A stretch of DNA of 64,000 bases from Streptomyces canus (GCF_030816965.1 NZ_JAUSYQ010000002.1:4125001-4189000), one strand, 5' to 3'. Positions 1 to 8,558 are shown, counted from the first letter of the stretch. Numbers and translations are program-made. Notes: generated from the sequence alone by a model not told the origin.

Positions 1-477
1 CACGCCGTTGAGGATCCAGTGGTCGCCGTCGCGGACCGCCTTGGTCTTCATACCGGCCGCGTCGGAGCCGGCGTCCGGCTCGGAGAGGGCGTACGAGAAC
101 ATCGCGTCGCCCTTGGCGAGGGGGCCGAGGTACTTCTTCTTCAGCTCCTCGGAGCCGGAGAGGATCACCGGGAGCGAGCCCAGCTTGTTCACGGCGGGGA
201 TGAGCGAGGAGGACACGCAGGCGCGCGCCACCTCCTCGATCACGATGACCGTGGCCAGCGCGTCGGCGCCCGCGCCGCCGTACTCCTCGGGGACGTGCAC
301 GGCGTGCAGGTCGTTGGCGACCAGCGCCTCCAGCGCCTCGCGCGGGAAGCGGGCCTCCTCGTCGACCGCGGCGGCGTGGGGCGCGATCTTCGCCTCCGCC
401 AACGAGCGGATGGCGTCCCGGAGCATGTCGTGCTCCTCGGACGGGCGGTACAGGTCGAAGTCAGCCGATCCGGCCAA
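1..477 (-). CDS. Acyl-CoA dehydrogenase, N-terminal part (cut by window edge)
   Basis: This FAD-dependent flavoenzyme would catalyse alpha,beta-dehydrogenation of an acyl-CoA in fatty-acid or branched-chain degradation. Only the first 159 codons are in the window. The translation shows the helical N-terminal domain (DFDLYRPSEEHDMLRDAIR) and the family signature YALSEPDAGSDA, followed by GDHWILNG of the middle beta domain. There is no upstream ATG in frame. I chose the TTG at 477, which has GGAG about 9 nt upstream on the minus strand; an internal ATG at codon 18 would remove part of the first helix. It is divergent from the sugar-nucleotide dehydrogenase at 656. The substrate cannot be told from this fragment. 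Confidence 0.9.
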   Translation of the reverse strand, partial: MAGSADFDLYRPSEEHDMLRDAIRSLAEAKIAPHAAAVDEEARFPREALEALVANDLHAVHVPEEYGGAGADALATVIVIEEVARACVSSSLIPAVNKLGSLPVILSGSEELKKKYLGPLAKGDAMFSYALSEPDAGSDAAGMKTKAVRDGDHWILNGV

Positions 478-655
478 GGTCTCTCACGCTCCAAGGACGC
501 TGCAATGCCTGTGCTAATTACCGTTAAGTAACTCAAATTTTAGGGCCCGGCCCACAGGAGTGATACGTGAGCTTGGCGACAGCGGGAAAACTGCCCGTCA
601 GGCCCTCCGACTATGCTCGGGCGCGCACTGGCCCGTCCCCCTGTCTGGAGTCTCC

Positions 656-1999
656 ATGGCCCTCAAGATCACCGTGATCGGCACCGGCTACCTCGGCGCC
701 ACCCACGCCGCGGCCTTGGCCGAGCTCGGTTTCGAGGTGCTGGGGCTCGACGTGGTGCCCGAGAAGATCGAGAAGCTGGAGCGGGGCGAGGCCCCGATGT
801 ACGAGCCCGGCCTCGACGAACTGCTGCGCAAGCACGTCGCCGGGATCGAGGGTTCGACCGGGCGCCTCCGCTTCACCATGGACTGGGCCGAGGTCGCCGC
901 CTTCGGCGATGTCCACTTCGTCTGCGTGACGACCCCGCAGAAGCACGGCGAGTACGCCTGCGACATGTCGTACGTCGACTCCGCGATCGCCTCCCTCGCC
1001 CCGCACCTGACCCGCCCGGCCCTCGTCGTCGGCAAGTCGACGGTGCCTGTCGGTTCCGCCGACCGGCTCGCCCGCTACCTGGCCGACCACTCCCCCGCGG
1101 GCACCGACGCCGAGTTGGCCTGGAACCCGGAGTTCCTGCGCGAGGGCTTCGCGGTGGACGACACGCTGCACCCCGACCGGATCGTCGTCGGTGTGCGCAG
1201 CGAGCGCGCGGAGAAGCTGCTGCGCAAGGTGTACGCGACCCCGCTCGGCGAGGGCACGCCGTTCGTGGTCACCGACTTCCCGACCGCCGAGCTGGTGAAG
1301 ACGTCCGCGAACTCCTTCCTGGCGACCAAGATCTCGTTCATCAACGCGATGGCGGAGGTGTGCGAGGCCGCGGACGGTGATGTGGCGAAGCTGGCGGAGG
1401 CCATCGGCTACGACGACCGGATCGGGAAGAAGTTCCTGCGGGCCGGGATCGGCTTCGGCGGCGGCTGTCTGCCGAAGGACATCCGGGCCTTCATGGCCCG
1501 TGCGGGTGAACTCGGCGCCGACCAGGCGCTGACCTTCCTGCGCGAGATCGACTCGATCAACATGCGCCAGCGCGGCCAGATGGTGGAACTGGCCCGGCAG
1601 ATACTGGGCGGCGGGCCGTTCCTCGGCAAGCGGGTCGCGGTGCTCGGCGCCACGTTCAAGCCCGACTCGGACGACGTCCGGGACTCGCCCGCGCTGAACG
1701 TCGCCGGGCAGATCCACCTCCAGGGCGGCCAGGTCACGGTCTACGACCCGAAGGGCATGGACAACGCCCGCCGCCTCTTCCCGACGCTCGCGTACGCCGA
1801 CACCGCCGTGGACGCGGTCCGGGGCGCCGACGTCGTACTCCACCTCACGGAGTGGCGGGAGTTCCGCGAACTGGACCCGGCGGCCCTCGGCGAGGTGGCG
1901 GCGGCAAAGGTCGTCCTGGACGGCCGCAACGCGCTGGACCCGGTGCTGTGGCGGAAGGCCGGGTGGACTTACCGGGCGATGGGGCGGCCTACGGCCTGA
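656..1999 (+). CDS. UDP-glucose/GDP-mannose 6-dehydrogenase family protein
   Basis: This is an NAD-dependent, cytoplasmic, four-electron oxidation of a nucleotide sugar to its uronic acid, feeding cell-envelope polysaccharide synthesis. The 447-residue product has the usual family length. It starts with a Rossmann motif (GTGYLGATHA), has the central dimerisation helix with TSANSFLATKISFINA, and carries the catalytic cysteine in GFGGGCLPKD. A C-terminal UDP-binding domain follows (GATFKPDSDDVRDSPALN). ATG 656 is preceded by GGAG at 647-650; a reading frame extends further upstream but has no ribosome site. Sequence alone does not separate UDP-glucose from GDP-mannose or UDP-ManNAc as substrate. 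Confidence 0.93.
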   Translation: MALKITVIGTGYLGATHAAALAELGFEVLGLDVVPEKIEKLERGEAPMYEPGLDELLRKHVAGIEGSTGRLRFTMDWAEVAAFGDVHFVCVTTPQKHGEYACDMSYVDSAIASLAPHLTRPALVVGKSTVPVGSADRLARYLADHSPAGTDAELAWNPEFLREGFAVDDTLHPDRIVVGVRSERAEKLLRKVYATPLGEGTPFVVTDFPTAELVKTSANSFLATKISFINAMAEVCEAADGDVAKLAEAIGYDDRIGKKFLRAGIGFGGGCLPKDIRAFMARAGELGADQALTFLREIDSINMRQRGQMVELARQILGGGPFLGKRVAVLGATFKPDSDDVRDSPALNVAGQIHLQGGQVTVYDPKGMDNARRLFPTLAYADTAVDAVRGADVVLHLTEWREFRELDPAALGEVAAAKVVLDGRNALDPVLWRKAGWTYRAMGRPTA

Positions 2000-2029
2000 T
2001 CGTGGGTGGCCCCAGGAACCCGGTACGGG

Positions 2030-2230
2030 GGCCGCCTGACACGGACAGCACCGAAACCCCGACGCGGCCGGCCACCGGACACGGCAGCACCGAAACCCCG
2101 ACTCGGCCGACCACCGGAGACGGACAGCACCCGAACCCCAACGCCGCCGACCACCCGACACGGACAGCACCCGAACCGCCGCCCGGCCGACCACCTCGAC
2201 ACCGCCGGCGCCGGGACACCGGTGCGGCCG
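2030..2230. repeat. Short imperfect direct repeats downstream of the dehydrogenase
   Basis: About four degenerate copies of a roughly 43-bp unit occur, recognisable by GGACAGCACC followed by GAAACCCCGAC or GAACC and then CGGCCGACCACC. Similar strings begin near 2043, 2087, 2123 and 2163. Reading frames through them are low-complexity Pro/Thr/Arg strings and do not look coding. The repeats end immediately beside the broken 3' end of the nitrilase-like pseudogene. Confidence 0.6.
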
Positions 2231-2251
2231 ACCGTCTCGACCCCGGCGGTG

Positions 2252-2729
2252 TCAGCGTCTACGGACCTCGAAGACGAGGGGGGCCGTGCCGGGGGTGTAC
2301 AGGTACGAGACCTCGGTGTGCGACAGGTAGCGCTTGTCGTAGCGGCCGACGAGTTTCCCGGTGTCCGAGACGACGTACAGACTGTTGTGCGGGCGGTGCG
2401 GCGGGGTCAACGGGTGCGGTGCTCCGAAGGCCACCCACAGACCCAGTTCTCCCGCCAGGTCGGCGACGGCCCGCGCCTCGGCACGTACGACGTCCCAGTC
2501 GACCCGGCCCCAGTCCGCGGCGGCGAGCGTCCCCGGGGGCCGGACGACATCACGTGCTTGCCGGGGCAGGTGTCGCCCCTTCCGGGAACTGCACGAGCCT
2601 CGCTCCGGCGGCCCGCGCGTCACGCATCAGCCCGCGGATCTCCGCGCCGCTCGCCCGCAGGTTCCCGGGGTCGGTGGGATCTTCCGTGACCGTGCTCTGA
2701 GCGACCGCGAGCCGTAACGTCCCGCGCAT
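2252..2729 (-). pseudogene. Nitrilase/carbon-nitrogen hydrolase family remnant, frameshifted and truncated
   Basis: The N-terminus (ATG 2729) reads as a nitrilase-superfamily start, MRGTLRLAVAQSTVTED, with the catalytic Glu context LVQFPEGA, then hits a TGA. The sequence continues in a second frame as CPGKHVMSSG, and in a third as PGTLAAADWGRVDWDVVR through PHNSLYVVSDTGKLVGRYDKRYLS and YTPGTAPLVFEV, then stops. Two frame changes are therefore needed between about 2560 and 2590. The protein ends before the region that would carry the catalytic cysteine, so it should be inactive. Family members are usually near 260-300 residues, and here only about 155 codons survive. It sits against the repeats at 2030-2230. 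Confidence 0.8.
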
Positions 2730-3240
2730 CAGGGCACGATAGTGAATCAACGCCCTCAGGGGCGCCGCTCATTGGTCACCTCCGTCCGGAGGTCATCCGC
2801 TTCGAGCGAGAGGATTCGAAACGGCTGGGGTGGTGGAGGTGGGCCGGCAGCGGTGCGGCTCCCGTCAGGAGCGGATCCGGAGTCTCGCAAACAGCCGGCC
2901 CCTCCCAGGCCGAGGAAGCCGTGCGCAAACACCTGGGAAGCCGGCTGGAGGAGCAGCCGGAGCAAGCCGCGGCCGTCATCGGTCTGCTTGCTCTGAAATT
3001 CCCGTCGGGACCTTCCGTGTTGGCATATGCCCACCCTCCCCGGAATCCTCAACACGAGTTCGATTTGCATTCGAGCACAGTGCGGAATCGACCGTTCTCA
3101 CAGACCACACCCCCGTAATGGAGAGGTAGGCAACCATCGGTTAACCGGTGCGTAGTGATGCGGAATCCGCCCTCCACTCCACTGTTCGTCATCGGCCGCG
3201 TTCTCCGGTCAGATTGAGCTGAGCATGTCAGGAGTGAGTC
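2730..3240. other. Non-coding stretch upstream of the envelope copper cluster
   Basis: I see no convincing gene in these 510 bases. Short open frames here have no ribosome sites and no recognisable domains. The only notable element is a near-perfect 16-bp palindrome, CATCGGTTAACCGGTG, around 3135-3150, about 90 bp before the start at 3241; it could be an operator for the downstream cluster. Confidence 0.5.
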
Positions 3241-3888
3241 ATGCCCTTGTTCCGCAGGGCGACGGGTGTTCCTCCGCGAGACCACCGCGACGAACTGGTC
3301 GCCGGGGCGCTCGTCGGCACCGTGGTGATCGTGCTGGGCTACGCGTCGGGCATCGGCGCCCCCGCCTCCGGCGCGGCCGAGGCCGCTCCCCCGGTCACCC
3401 CGCCCGCGGCACCGGCGACGACCACCCCGGGGGCCGGTCAAGCCCCGGTGGGCCCCGGGGAGTTGCCGTCCTACGGCGGAGTCGGCGGAGTCGGCGGGGG
3501 CCTCGGATACGGCGGCGGGTACGGCACCGGCGGCGGGGGCGCGGTGACCGGTACCGTCCCCATCGGCTCCGGTGGCGGTCAGGGCGGCGGGCACGCCGGC
3601 CACGGGACCACGCCGGTCCCGGGCACCGGCTCCCCCACGCCCACGCCCTCCACCCCCACGCCCTCCCCCTCGGACACGGACACCTGCACGGACGGCGAGG
3701 TCAAGCTCGTACAGCCGCTGCTCGTCGGGGTCACCGACTCCGTCCTCGGCCTCCTGAACAGCCCGGCGGCGACCCCCTCCCCGTCGCCGACCGCCTCCCC
3801 CTGCGTCGGGCTCGCCCCCGCCGCCGGCCTCCTCGGCGGCATGCTCGCCCCCGCCTCCGCCTCCCCGCAGCCGGAGGCGACCCCGTGA
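3241..3888 (+). CDS. Ala/Gly/Pro-rich single-pass membrane protein, unknown function
   Basis: The 215-residue product has a basic start (MPLFRRATGVPPRDHRDE), one hydrophobic segment at about residues 20-38 (LVAGALVGTVVIVLGYASG), then a low-complexity exported region rich in Ala, Gly, Pro, Ser and Thr. The C-terminal third contains two cysteines (DTCTDGEV and SPCVGL) and is more structured. The start is supported by AGGAG about 8 nt before ATG 3241. Its TGA overlaps the GTG of the CopC-CopD gene, so it is probably translated with it. I do not recognise the family. A role in the copper-type envelope cluster is inferred only from position. Confidence 0.75.
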   Translation: MPLFRRATGVPPRDHRDELVAGALVGTVVIVLGYASGIGAPASGAAEAAPPVTPPAAPATTTPGAGQAPVGPGELPSYGGVGGVGGGLGYGGGYGTGGGGAVTGTVPIGSGGGQGGGHAGHGTTPVPGTGSPTPTPSTPTPSPSDTDTCTDGEVKLVQPLLVGVTDSVLGLLNSPAATPSPSPTASPCVGLAPAAGLLGGMLAPASASPQPEATP

Positions 3889-5204
3889 CGACTCCGCGCC
3901 GGGCCCTTCTCCTCCTCGCCGCCCTGCTCTGCGCCCTGCTCGGCGCGGTCCAACCCGCCTCCGCCCACACCGGGTTGGTGAGCTCCTCCCCCAAGGACGG
4001 GGCCGACCTGGCGAAGGCCCCCGACCGGCTCACCCTCACCTTCGACGAGGCCGTCGACCTGGCCGACGTACGGGTGCTGACGGTGGACGGCGACCGGCTG
4101 CCGGTGTCGGCTACGGCGAAGAAGAATGTCGTGCGGGTCGCTCTCAACAGCCCGGCGGACGGGAGGTTCGCCGTCGTCTGGTCCGTCGTGGACGAGGCGG
4201 ACGGGCACGCCTCCTCCGGCCGGATCGCCTTCACCGCCGGCACGGCCGCCACCAAGACCGACGGCGACGAGGCCCCGGCTGCCGCTCCCGCACCGTCCCC
4301 CTCGGTGCGCAAGGGCCTCGTCGCCGTCCGCTGGACCGGATACCTCGCGCTGGCCCTGTTCGTCGGCGGGCTCGCGTTCGTCGCGCTGCTGTGGCCGGGC
4401 GGCACCCACGAACCGCGCGCCCGGGCGCTGCTGGGGCTCGCCTGGACGGGCGGGCTGCTGGCGACCGTGGCGGCCGTCGGGCTCCAGGGCGCCTACACCT
4501 CCTTCGGCGGGCTGCGGGACGCGCTGCGCCCGGCGACCTACGCGGACGTCCTGGCCACCGAACCCGGCATCGTGCTCGCCGCACGGGGGCTGATGTGGGT
4601 GCTCGCGGCCGTGGTGCTCAGCGCCCTGCTCCAGGGCGGCGCGGCCACCTCCCGCTCGGCGGGCTGGCGGGTGGGTGCCCTCGCGGTGACCTTCGGTCTG
4701 CTGCGCACGACCGGCATGACGGGCCACAACTCCGAGGGCACCGAGCCCACTTGGGGCGCCGTCGCCGACTTCGTGCACCTGCTCGGAGCCGCGCTGTGGA
4801 TCGGCGGGCTCGCCATGCTCGCGCTGGCCGTACTGCCGCGCCGCCAGGCCGGGGAGCTGGCGCGGGTCGTGCCGGGCTACTCGAAGCTCGCGGCCGTGAG
4901 CGTCACGGGCATCGTCGGCGCCGGGCTGGTGCTCGCCTGGCAGGTGGTGGGGTCGTACGGCGCCCTGCTGCACACCTCGTACGGGCATCTGCTGCTCGTC
5001 AAGACAGCCGTCCTCGGGGGCGTCCTGGTGGCCGCGTACGCGAGCCGCCAGTGGGTGCGCACCCGCCTCGATCTCGCCGTGCTGCTGCGCGGCGACGCCG
5101 CCACCGTGCGGCCCTTCGGTTACTCGGTCGCGGTCGAGACGGGGCTGGTCCTCGTCGTCCTCGCCGTGACGAGTCTGCTGGTCACGGCCGATCCTGGCCG
5201 CTGA
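3885..5204 (+). CDS. CopC-CopD fusion, copper resistance/transport protein
   Basis: The 439-residue protein starts with a signal peptide (MTTPRRALLLLAALLCALLG...ASA), so the mature chain would begin with His, as in CopC copper-binding proteins. A CopC beta domain follows (HTGLVSSSPKDGADL, LTFDEAVDLADVRVL, VVWSVVDEADGHASSGRIAFT). After a short Pro/Ala linker there are about eight membrane helices of the CopD type, with a conserved GHNSEGTEPTWG loop. CopC/CopD proteins bind and translocate copper across or at the membrane. GTG 3885 has GGAGG at 3872-3876 and overlaps the previous stop. Cupredoxins downstream support a copper role. Confidence 0.88.
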   Translation: MTTPRRALLLLAALLCALLGAVQPASAHTGLVSSSPKDGADLAKAPDRLTLTFDEAVDLADVRVLTVDGDRLPVSATAKKNVVRVALNSPADGRFAVVWSVVDEADGHASSGRIAFTAGTAATKTDGDEAPAAAPAPSPSVRKGLVAVRWTGYLALALFVGGLAFVALLWPGGTHEPRARALLGLAWTGGLLATVAAVGLQGAYTSFGGLRDALRPATYADVLATEPGIVLAARGLMWVLAAVVLSALLQGGAATSRSAGWRVGALAVTFGLLRTTGMTGHNSEGTEPTWGAVADFVHLLGAALWIGGLAMLALAVLPRRQAGELARVVPGYSKLAAVSVTGIVGAGLVLAWQVVGSYGALLHTSYGHLLLVKTAVLGGVLVAAYASRQWVRTRLDLAVLLRGDAATVRPFGYSVAVETGLVLVVLAVTSLLVTADPGR

Positions 5205-5246
5205 ACTCCATGGGAAACAACTCCCTGGGAAACAATAGGAGTTGAA

Positions 5247-6272
5247 GTGAATAGAAGCGATGAGACCGGTGAGCGGCGGCTCAAGCCGCCGACGGCCAAG
5301 GCCGGTAAGTCCGGGGGCCGGTCCCTGCTGTTCGTGGGGCTCGGTGCGGCGCTCGCGGCCGTGCTCAGCCTCGGACTGCTGAACGCGGCATCGGGTTCCA
5401 CAAGTTCCTCGCAGCAGACCGCGGGCGCGGCTCAGGCGCCCGCTGCCGCCGCTGCCGAGGTCCAGCCCGCCGCGGCCGCAAAGCCGGACTACCAGGTCGA
5501 CATCATGAGCTACAAGTTCGGCGACGGTAAGCAGCTCGTCGTCGAGGCCGGCCAGACCGTCCAGTGGACCAACCACGACAGCGCACCGCACACGGTGACC
5601 ACGACCAAGGCCCCGGTGGCCTTCGACTCGGGGACCCTGAAGCAGGGCCAGTCGTGGTCGTACACCTTCACCAAGGTGGGGACGTACGAGTACTACTGCG
5701 CGGTGCACCCGGACATGGTGTCGTCCGTGAAGGTCGTCGCCGCGTCCGGTGGCGGTGGCGGTGGCGGTACGGCGCCCACGCCCACCCCGACCGCGACGCC
5801 GACCGGCACGCCCACGGCCACTCCGACGGCCACCCCCACCTCGACGCCGCCCGCCGGCACGCCCACCGCGACCCCGACGGCCACGCCGACCTCCGGTGGT
5901 GGCTCGGGCTCCGGCGAGCAGTGCGCCAGCATCAACAACGAACTGCTGCCGATCCTCCAGCACCTCTACGCTGCGCACCTGTCGGAGTCGCCGGGCCAGC
6001 AGGTACAGGACGCGCTGGCGCTCGACTCGTACCTCAAGATGCACACGGTGTGGATCGAGTCCATCCTCAAGCCGGCCGTCAGTGACGGTGGTTCGGTGGC
6101 CGACGACACCCTCACCGTGCTGCTCCAGCACATCTACTCGGCACACCTGGAGGAATCGCTCGGACAGCAGGTCACCGACCTGCTCGACGTCGACAGCTAC
6201 GTGAAGATGCACACCGTCTGGGCCGGGCACATGCTCAAGCCCACCACGGACTTCCTCACCGCCAGCTGCTGA
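5247..6272 (+). CDS. Membrane-anchored cupredoxin (plastocyanin-like) with duplicated C-terminal module
   Basis: The 341-residue protein has an uncleaved-looking N-terminal membrane segment (about residues 28-48), an Ala/Pro linker, then a cupredoxin domain. Type 1 copper ligands are visible as the His in SAPHTV and the Cys, His and Met in YYCAVHPDM. A Thr/Pro linker of about 40 residues follows. The C-terminus holds two copies of a roughly 50-residue helical module (LQHLYAAHLSESPGQQVQD / LQHIYSAHLEESLGQQVTD, each followed by a KMHTVW motif). The GTG start at 5247 has AGGAG at 5237-5241. Electron transfer or copper handling outside the membrane is likely. I do not recognise the duplicated module. 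Confidence 0.85.
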   Translation: MNRSDETGERRLKPPTAKAGKSGGRSLLFVGLGAALAAVLSLGLLNAASGSTSSSQQTAGAAQAPAAAAAEVQPAAAAKPDYQVDIMSYKFGDGKQLVVEAGQTVQWTNHDSAPHTVTTTKAPVAFDSGTLKQGQSWSYTFTKVGTYEYYCAVHPDMVSSVKVVAASGGGGGGGTAPTPTPTATPTGTPTATPTATPTSTPPAGTPTATPTATPTSGGGSGSGEQCASINNELLPILQHLYAAHLSESPGQQVQDALALDSYLKMHTVWIESILKPAVSDGGSVADDTLTVLLQHIYSAHLEESLGQQVTDLLDVDSYVKMHTVWAGHMLKPTTDFLTASC

Positions 6273-6391
6273 CGCGTCCCGCGCAAGGGTGGACGCCGCT
6301 CCGGCCGGGGCTCAGCCGGCCGGAGCGGCGTCCATGACCCATTCTCCACACCCCCGCCACATTTCGGGAACCGCTTTCCAAGGAGTTCGGG

Positions 6392-6850
6392 ATGACAACC
6401 GTCACCCTGCCCACCGTTCCTCCGCCCCAGCGCCACACCGTGGCCCCCGGCCGCTCCCTCGCCGAACTCACCGCCTGGTACGGGCCGTTGCCGCTACGGC
6501 GACGGCGGGTGCCGCTCGCCGGGGCGTCCATGGAGACGTCCCAGGACGCCGAGCAGCCGTCGTTCCGATTCGAGTTCGACGACCGTGAACTGCGGGCCGT
6601 CCTCACCTCCGAGCGGGTCGACGCCGTACCCGGCGACCGGCTCCAGCTCACCGGCGACCTTGCCCTGAACGGCGTCGCCTTCCCCGTCCTGCTGCGGCTG
6701 CGGGTGGTCGAGCGGGCCGAGGACCGGCTGCTCGTCGTGGGCGCGGCCAAGCTGCCGTACCGGCTGCTGCGCCGGGCCACCGGATTCCGGCTGCCATGGC
6801 GGATTCCGGCCACGCGCCTCAGGCTGCTCGTCGCGGCGGAGTTCGCATGA
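6392..6850 (+). CDS. YceI-like small beta-rich protein
   Basis: The 152-residue product has the outline of a YceI/lipid-binding-like beta protein. It has an LTAWYGP start, alternating beta strands (FRFEFDDRELRAVLTSERVDAV, LQLTGDLALNGVAFPVLLRLRVVE) and the LTGDLTLNGV-type motif of that family. No signal peptide is obvious. AAGGAG precedes ATG 6392, and the stop overlaps the start of the next cupredoxin (ATGA), indicating coupled translation. YceI proteins bind isoprenoids or lipids and are often found near redox genes. Its role in this cluster is unknown. Confidence 0.6.
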   Translation: MTTVTLPTVPPPQRHTVAPGRSLAELTAWYGPLPLRRRRVPLAGASMETSQDAEQPSFRFEFDDRELRAVLTSERVDAVPGDRLQLTGDLALNGVAFPVLLRLRVVERAEDRLLVVGAAKLPYRLLRRATGFRLPWRIPATRLRLLVAAEFA

Positions 6851-7536
6851 GGGGGATGATGCGGGCCGCGGCGGTGCTCGCGCTGCTCGTCGTGGGGATG
6901 CTGCCGTACGGTCACGAGGCGTCGGCGGCGACGTTCCAGGTGGCGATGAAGGGCTACGCGTTCGCTCCCGCCTCCCTCTCCGTGCCGGCCGGGTCCACGG
7001 TCACCTGGACCAACTACGACACGGCACCGCACGACGTGAAGACCACCTCCGGTCCGCTCGCGATCCACTCCCCCATGCTGAACAAGGGCGAGAGCTGGAG
7101 CTTCACGTTCACCACGGCCGGTGCCTACGGCTACGTCTGCACGGTCCACCCGGACATGACGGCGGGCATCACGGTCCGGGCGGCGGCTCCGGCGCCGACC
7201 CCGACGCAGCACGAGCACACCCAGCCGTCCACGAGCCGGCAACAGCACTCGACGATGCCGGGCATGACGACGAGCCGCAGCCCCTCGGCGACCCGTGCCG
7301 GCTCGTCGCCCTCACCCACGCAGTCCCAGGCGGCCGTACCGCAGACAGCGCCGTCGCCGCAGGCCCCACAGGCGGCACAGCCGGCCGCCACCCAGACCGC
7401 CGCGTCCACGGCCCGGCCGCTGGATCCGCTGCTGATCCTGGCGGGCCTGGTCGCAGGGGTCGCGGTGCTGTGCCTGCTTCTGGTGGGGTCACGGGCGGCC
7501 GCGACCGCTCCGCGTGGAAGTGAGGAGGGCGCGTAG
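6847..7536 (+). CDS. Secreted cupredoxin with C-terminal membrane anchor
   Basis: The 229-residue protein has a signal peptide (MRGMMRAAAVLALLVVGML...ASA), followed by one cupredoxin domain (about residues 28-110). The type 1 copper ligands are the His in TAPHDV and the Cys, His and Met in YVCTVHPDM. A long His/Met/Ser/Pro/Gln-rich linker includes THEHTQ-like and STMPGMTT stretches that could bind metal. A C-terminal membrane helix (LLILAGLVAGVAVLCLLLV) then ends in RAAATAPRG. The domain is clearly related to that of the cupredoxin at 5247. It is probably translationally coupled to the YceI-like gene. Confidence 0.85.
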   Translation: MRGMMRAAAVLALLVVGMLPYGHEASAATFQVAMKGYAFAPASLSVPAGSTVTWTNYDTAPHDVKTTSGPLAIHSPMLNKGESWSFTFTTAGAYGYVCTVHPDMTAGITVRAAAPAPTPTQHEHTQPSTSRQQHSTMPGMTTSRSPSATRAGSSPSPTQSQAAVPQTAPSPQAPQAAQPAATQTAASTARPLDPLLILAGLVAGVAVLCLLLVGSRAAATAPRGSEEGA

Positions 7537-7572
7537 GCGGGTGCGGCGCCGTCGTGGCCGCACCCGCACCTC

Positions 7573-8082
7573 CTAGGACGCCCCCTTCCCCCGGTACCTC
7601 CGCATCTTCGCCCGTGCGCCGCACACCTGCATGGAGCACCAGCGCCCCCGGCCCGCCGGACTGCGGTCGTAGTACGCCCAATGGCAGTCCGCCGCCTCGC
7701 AGGCCTTCAGCCGCATCCAGGTGCCGCCGATCAGGGACTCCGCGACGGCGGCGGCGACACGGGAGAGGAGCGGGCGGGGGTCGGCGGGGGCGAGGGCGGC
7801 CGAGCCGTCCGACGCGGCCACCATCAGGACCAGGGGCGCCGCCGCCAGCAACTCGCCCAGCGGTGTCACCGCGCGATGGGGCGGATGCCCCGCGTGGGCC
7901 AGCAGAGCGACCCGCAGCGACTCCCGCAGCTCGCGCGCCTCCGCGACCTCGCCCTCGGCGATCCCGAAGCGCGCCCGCCCCTCGTCCGTGTCCAGCGAAT
8001 CGGCACCCGACTCCAGATCCACCGTGTTGACCAGGGCCTGGACCAGGTCCAGCCCCCCGGGCGCGGGTGATCGCTCACTCAT
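7573..8082 (-). CDS. CGNR zinc-finger (ABATE-type) transcriptional regulator
   Basis: The 169-residue protein has the ABATE/CGNR architecture. Its N-terminal domain begins GGLDLVQALVNTVDLESG, and the C-terminal zinc finger reads KACEAADCHWAYYDRSPAGR then WCSMQVCGARAKMRRYR. Four cysteines are in the right places; the signature Asn is Ala (CGAR rather than CGNR). These proteins are thought to bind DNA through the finger. It is divergent from the VOC genes and shares a 117-bp intergenic region containing a perfect palindrome (8142-8156), so it probably regulates itself and the VOC pair. The ligand is unknown. Confidence 0.85.
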   Translation of the reverse strand: MSERSPAPGGLDLVQALVNTVDLESGADSLDTDEGRARFGIAEGEVAEARELRESLRVALLAHAGHPPHRAVTPLGELLAAAPLVLMVAASDGSAALAPADPRPLLSRVAAAVAESLIGGTWMRLKACEAADCHWAYYDRSPAGRGRWCSMQVCGARAKMRRYRGKGAS

Positions 8083-8141
8083 GGCTGCACGCTACCTAGC
8101 TAGTGGACCCCTTGCGAGGTTACCCCCAATACGGGAGCATG

Positions 8142-8156
8142 CAGTAACGGTTACTG
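8142..8156. promoter_or_regulatory. Perfect palindrome CAGTAACGGTTACTG, candidate operator
   Basis: Two 7-bp arms around a single G form a perfect inverted repeat between the divergent CGNR regulator and first VOC gene. Further GGTTAC or GTAAC half-sites occur close by at about 8118, 8156 and 8172. The symmetry and position suggest a binding site for a dimeric regulator, most simply the CGNR protein. Confidence 0.6.
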
Positions 8157-8198
8157 GTTACCCCGCTCTACAGGTAACAGCGCTTCAAGGAGGAAGCC

Positions 8199-8558
8199 AT
8201 GGCCATCGCCGAACTCGGAGTCGTCGTACTGGACTGTCCCGATCCCCGCGCGCTCGCCGGTTTCTACGCCGGTGTCCTCGGCGGCAACGTCGAGGGCGAG
8301 GGCGACTGGGTGGACCTCAGGACCCCCGGCGGACCGTCGCTGGCCTTCCAGGCCGCCCCCGGTTTCGTACCGCCGAAGTGGCCCGCCCCCGACGCCTCGC
8401 AGCAGTTCCATCTGGACCTGACCGTCGAGGACCTGGACGCGGCCGAGAAGGAGGTGCTGGCGCTCGGGGCGAAGCCGTTGGACGCCGAGGACCGCTCCCG
8501 CACCTTCCGTGTGTACGCGGACCCGGCGGGGCACCCGTTCTGTCTCTGCGCCTGCTGA
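8199..8558 (+). CDS. VOC family (glyoxalase-like) protein 1
   Basis: The 119-residue single-domain product belongs to the vicinal oxygen chelate fold. It shows the start LGVVVLDCPDPRALAGFYAGVLGG, the metal-ligand His in QQFHLDLTVEDLDAAE, and the C-terminal strand RVYADPAGHPFCLC. An AAGGAGG site precedes ATG 8199. Proteins of this size act as dioxygenases, glyoxalases or resistance proteins, and the substrate cannot be told here. The next gene is a close paralogue, so the pair arose by tandem duplication. Confidence 0.85.
   Translation: MAIAELGVVVLDCPDPRALAGFYAGVLGGNVEGEGDWVDLRTPGGPSLAFQAAPGFVPPKWPAPDASQQFHLDLTVEDLDAAEKEVLALGAKPLDAEDRSRTFRVYADPAGHPFCLCAC

Noticed and set aside
2030..2230. CRISPR array at the repeats
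   Set aside because: Units are imperfect, touch each other without unique spacers of constant length, and no cas gene is present.
1852..2700. Plus-strand 282-codon frame over the nitrilase remnant
   Set aside because: It is a low-complexity Arg/Pro/Gly translation lying antisense to recognisable nitrilase segments and over the repeat array, with no ribosome site.
3579..6230. 883-codon minus-strand frame opposite the copper cluster
   Set aside because: It is antisense to genes with clear CopC, CopD and cupredoxin motifs and translates to Arg/Gly/His-rich low complexity. Long antisense frames are common in high-GC DNA.
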